Positions 61,510 to 64,000 of a stretch of DNA of 64,000 nucleotides are shown piece after piece (positions within the stretch are counted from its first letter, which is position 1; each line of letters opens with the position of its first letter). The stretch is from Rhodospirillaceae bacterium. GTDB lineage: Bacteria; Pseudomonadota; Alphaproteobacteria; Rhodospirillales; Rhodospirillaceae. Under the pieces are notes generated by a model that saw only the letters and a program-made list of their open reading frames with translations, was not told the DNA's origin and searched no databases. A program made the position numbers and the translations under genes. Where the stretch lies: the NCBI GenBank assembly GCA_029243545.1, contig JAQWRV010000017.1, positions 1 through 64,000 on the forward strand, read 5' to 3'.

Positions 61510-62787
61510 TTAAAGTCTGACGTCGATCAGCGCTTGCCGCCGAAGATCGCGCAAGCGTTGGCGAGAAATGGTTTCGAGCTTTTCGCTCTCCAGCCGGCTG
61601 TAGACCTGATCAGATGAGGGTAACCCATCATCTTCTTCGCGACTACAGACCATGGCGAACAAGCGTGCTCCGGGTACGTCGATTGGCGGACTTACTCTTC
61701 CTGTGGGCGACGTTAAAACGGCATCGCGCACGGCTCCCGGTAACCCGCCTATGCGGATGAGATCAACTGGGCCCGATCCAGGTCCGCCGATCTCTTCGGC
61801 CCATTGGTTCATTTGGTCGCAACTTAAGATCTGGGTTTGAATGGCCTGGGTAAGCTGATCGAGCCGGGACTGCGAAAGTGCATTGCGGCCAACCGTTTGC
61901 AGGTAAATCTGACTCAGCGTAACAATTGCCATCAAAGGTGAAGCTTCTGCCGTTGCCCGTTGGTCGCGTACCACCAAGATGGTGTAGCCCGACAGCGTGC
62001 GGATTGGATCGGACACTTCGCCGGGCTTCATGCGCGCAACCGCGCGTTCCAATTCGGTTTCGAGTTCACCGGCGTTGATCCAGCCAAGATCGCCACCTAC
62101 CGCCGCAGTTGGGCTCTGAGAGAATTGCTGGGCCAGAGCTGGGAACGGCGCATCACCGCGTGCCTGTTCTGTCAGTTGTTGGGCAAGAGAACGGACATCA
62201 GCGTCACGCGTACCTAAACCGATGGGTAAAAAGATCTCACCCAACAAGTATTCTGGCTCTCCTTGGTTGGCTTTCAAGCGGTCTATAACCACTTTAATTT
62301 CTTCGTCACTGACTGTGACGTCACGGGCCAGCACCTGTTGTACAACCTTGAGCCAGGTAACGTCGGCTTCGACCTGCATGTAAAAAGTTCCGGGGTCGAT
62401 GTCTTGTTCGGCTAGCATAGCTCTGAACGCACCGGGCTGCATGCCGTTGTTCTGCTCAATGATTTGAACAGCACCGAACACTTCGTCTTGTGTGGTTTCA
62501 ATTTCCTCGGTGCGGGCTTCTTGAACCTTTAGCTTTTCTTCGATCAAAGCATTCATAACTTGGGGCAATAGGCGCTGCCGCACGTCAATGGAGTCTTCGA
62601 TTCCTGCGGTTATAAGGAAGAGCTGAATGCGGGACTGCACATCAAACAGGGAAATGACGTCTTCATTGACAACAGCGGCAATGCGCATCGCGTCTTGCTG
62701 AGCCTGCACGGAACCCGCACCTGCGATGAGGCAAAGAACAAAGCCGGCCCTAAATGACCGATTCCAATGTTTAAACAGGGAGATCAT
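61510..62787 (-). CDS. surA: periplasmic chaperone/peptidyl-prolyl isomerase SurA
   Basis: 425 residues from the ATG at 62787, which gives a signal peptide (FVLCLIAGAGSVQAQ); the frame is open to 62847. N-terminal chaperone part: MRIAAVVNEDVISLFDVQSR and LLPQVMNALIEEKLKVQEAR. A parvulin domain lies near the middle (YLLGEIFLPIG, AQQFSQSPTAAVGGDLGWI, VSDPIRTLSGYTILVV). The second parvulin domain of E. coli SurA is weak here. Helps fold outer-membrane proteins. LptD, often upstream of surA, is not in this position. Confidence 0.92.
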   Translation of the reverse strand: MISLFKHWNRSFRAGFVLCLIAGAGSVQAQQDAMRIAAVVNEDVISLFDVQSRIQLFLITAGIEDSIDVRQRLLPQVMNALIEEKLKVQEARTEEIETTQDEVFGAVQIIEQNNGMQPGAFRAMLAEQDIDPGTFYMQVEADVTWLKVVQQVLARDVTVSDEEIKVVIDRLKANQGEPEYLLGEIFLPIGLGTRDADVRSLAQQLTEQARGDAPFPALAQQFSQSPTAAVGGDLGWINAGELETELERAVARMKPGEVSDPIRTLSGYTILVVRDQRATAEASPLMAIVTLSQIYLQTVGRNALSQSRLDQLTQAIQTQILSCDQMNQWAEEIGGPGSGPVDLIRIGGLPGAVRDAVLTSPTGRVSPPIDVPGARLFAMVCSREEDDGLPSSDQVYSRLESEKLETISRQRLRDLRRQALIDVRL

Positions 62788-63007
62788 TCCGTAGAGAAAA
62801 CTCCATATCTGTGATCCGGGAATCGCCCCAGATCCCGCCGTAACCATTTAAAACCGGCCTAGCCGGGAGCGAACGGTGCGTACCATACTCATCTGTGCCA
62901 TAGCATTCCAGTCTGCAATGCACCCTGTAATTTTGCAAAACATTAGGATATCCGCTTCGAAATGCTGGCGTCTTTCCAACAGACCTGCTCATGGTATAGT
63001 GGCTATT

Positions 63008-63370
63008 ATGGCGGCAAAACGGCACGCGCGCCCAGCGCTTCTGGTCTTAATGGCTCTTGTCCTGGTGTTTCCACCGTTGACGAGCGTTCTGGCGGACGGC
63101 TTGGGCATCGAGTTAGCGCACCATCACTGCACATCTCTTGCCGGTGACGCTGGAGATATTCACGCGAACCACGATGCCGTAAACGCCCATGACCATGGCG
63201 CTGCCGAAACAGACCCCTTTCAGTGCGACCAATGCCACGTAGCGCTGACGGCGCTTGCTTTCGACACAGACCTCATGTTCGGCGCTGATGTTGTTGGTCC
63301 CGAAGGGCACCTGGCATTGGCTTTAGTGCCTGTGCACGGCCCCCCGACCTTTAAACCTCCCATCGTTTAG
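63008..63370 (+). CDS. small exported Cys/His-rich protein, DUF2946-like
   Basis: 120 residues from the ATG at 63008; the frame is open to 62876 without features. Hydrophobic start PALLVLMALVLVFPPLTSVL looks like a signal peptide. The mature chain has many His and a QCDQCHVALTA motif, as in small proteins found ahead of heavy-metal efflux genes (CopL/DUF2946-like). It may bind a metal such as copper, zinc or cobalt in the periplasm. The TolC/CzcC-like gene downstream supports this. Confidence 0.7.
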   Translation: MAAKRHARPALLVLMALVLVFPPLTSVLADGLGIELAHHHCTSLAGDAGDIHANHDAVNAHDHGAAETDPFQCDQCHVALTALAFDTDLMFGADVVGPEGHLALALVPVHGPPTFKPPIV

Positions 63371-63375
63371 AATAG

Positions 63376-63454
63376 CCAGCTGAAGCTGGTTTCCGTAATG
63401 ACTGCTTAAGGCTGTCATTACGCATGAGTTTGATGTCTGAGTAGGCATCAGACA
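63376..63454 (+). promoter_or_regulatory. three consecutive hairpins in the leader of the CzcC-like gene
   Basis: Hairpin 1: CCAGC/GCTGG (63376-63389). Hairpin 2: GTAATGAC (63395-63402) with GTCATTAC (63414-63421). Hairpin 3: TGTCTGA (63434-63440) with TCAGACA (63448-63454); a competing TGATG/CATCA pairing (63431-63450) uses the same bases. They end 30 bases before the next start codon. Confidence 0.55.
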
Positions 63455-63483
63455 ATATTTCGGCATTAAACGGGAGTTATTCC

Positions 63484-64000
63484 ATGGCCATAGAGTTTAG
63501 GTCTGGACGATCCGTCCGGCAGGCCCTCGGTTCTTTTGTGTTGATGGTTGCCTGTGCTTTTGAGTCCGGTCCGTTATCGGCTCAGACACCGCTGTCGCTG
63601 TCTGACGCGGTCTCTAATGCGTTGCGCCATAGTCCTGATGTGGCCCGTCTGGACCGGGATCTAGCGTTGCGGTTGGCTGACGCGGTGGAAGTGGAAACCC
63701 GCTCCAACCCAGAAGTTGAAGTGCTTGCCAAATTGTCTGACAAGGGCGATGGAGCGGGTATGGAAATTGAAGTGGCGCAGCCGCTTCGCTTTTCTGATTT
63801 CAAATTGCGGCCGCTTTACGCATCTGCGCTGCGCCAGGTGGCGACGGTGGAACAAGAGGCGGGTTTATTTGATCTCGTCTCCCAGGTGACGGATATGTAC
63901 GTCGCCCACTGGGCGTCCCAGTCACGTGAAGTGCTCGCCCGCCGTGCAGCCAAGGAAGCCAACGCTTTTACTGCACAGATTGAGCGCATTCGACGGGAGC
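63484..64000 (+). CDS. TolC/CzcC-like outer-membrane efflux protein, 3' end cut by window
   Basis: Open to the window end (172 residues visible). ATG at 63484 with GGGAG seven bases upstream. Signal peptide ending GPLSAQ, then the TolC-family start PLSLSDAVSNALRHSPDVAR, a long helix, SNPEVEVLAKLSDKGDGAGM and EIEVAQPLRFSDF, the usual beta hairpin with 'QPL'. In metal-efflux RND systems this is the outer channel (CzcC/CusC). The small Cys/His protein upstream supports a metal role. RND and adaptor genes would be expected just beyond the window. Confidence 0.87.
   Translation, partial: MAIEFRSGRSVRQALGSFVLMVACAFESGPLSAQTPLSLSDAVSNALRHSPDVARLDRDLALRLADAVEVETRSNPEVEVLAKLSDKGDGAGMEIEVAQPLRFSDFKLRPLYASALRQVATVEQEAGLFDLVSQVTDMYVAHWASQSREVLARRAAKEANAFTAQIERIRRE

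Overview
The window looks like a chromosomal segment of a free-living, probably marine alphaproteobacterium. Reasons: a phaR / PHA synthase / phaA block, a queA-tgt-queG operon, a surA-pdxA-ksgA run, DUF2937 and DUF6491 proteins, a TonB-dependent receptor and TTC38-like TPR proteins. Lineage is inferred from gene content only. No rRNA, tRNA, insertion sequence, phage gene or CRISPR array was seen.

Layout. 1-9 kb: two SDR oxidoreductases (the first cut by the window edge), a PD40 lipoprotein, a TTC38-like TPR protein, then a tight MFS permease / double-VOC protein / MDR oxidoreductase run. 9-21 kb: a permease of the GPDH-motif (nickel/cobalt or UreH-like) type, four bicupin proteins, a Tat-exported FAD amine oxidase, two small secreted DUF6491 proteins, an FAD_binding_2 flavoprotein and an exported TPR protein; together this looks like an uncharacterised catabolic cluster. 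21-31 kb: alpha/beta hydrolase, TonB receptor, enoyl-CoA hydratase-like protein, an orphan leuC, a DapA-family aldolase/lyase, dienelactone hydrolase and a TauE/SafE permease. 31-43 kb: a surface-polysaccharide locus with Wzy/WaaL-like protein, a glycosyltransferase fused to an initiating sugar-phosphate transferase, Wzz, a DegT aminotransferase, a GT-like protein, two GT39-like membrane proteins and a Wzx flippase. 43-47 kb: secreted subtilase, GST, DUF2937. 47-51 kb: queuosine genes plus a SUMF1-fold protein. 51-56 kb: PHA genes with a striking operator array. 56-64 kb: sodium:solute symporter, CpcT-like protein, an exported SDR-like protein, flavodoxin, ksgA-pdxA-surA and the start of a metal-efflux operon (Cys/His-rich protein, TolC/CzcC).

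Two themes stand out. First, many of the larger gene gaps hold dead genes: I could reconstruct eight decayed or truncated genes (PiT, DUF4345, ABC ATPase, GH43-like propeller, PAS_5, small membrane protein, response regulator, conserved hypothetical), most by joining frames or reading through stops. Second, several intact genes miss family-defining residues: the Tgt has lost all three zinc cysteines, the alpha/beta hydrolase has His at the nucleophile position, the SUMF1 protein lacks the FGE cysteines, the enoyl-CoA hydratase lacks one catalytic Glu, and each bicupin seems to keep only one metal site.

The best candidates for new biology are the zinc-less Tgt, the four-bicupin cluster, the very small PHA synthase partner with its 27-bp-spaced operators, and the one-protein GT4/phosphoglycosyltransferase fusion. 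All calls rest on reading the sequence and family knowledge; no search was run.
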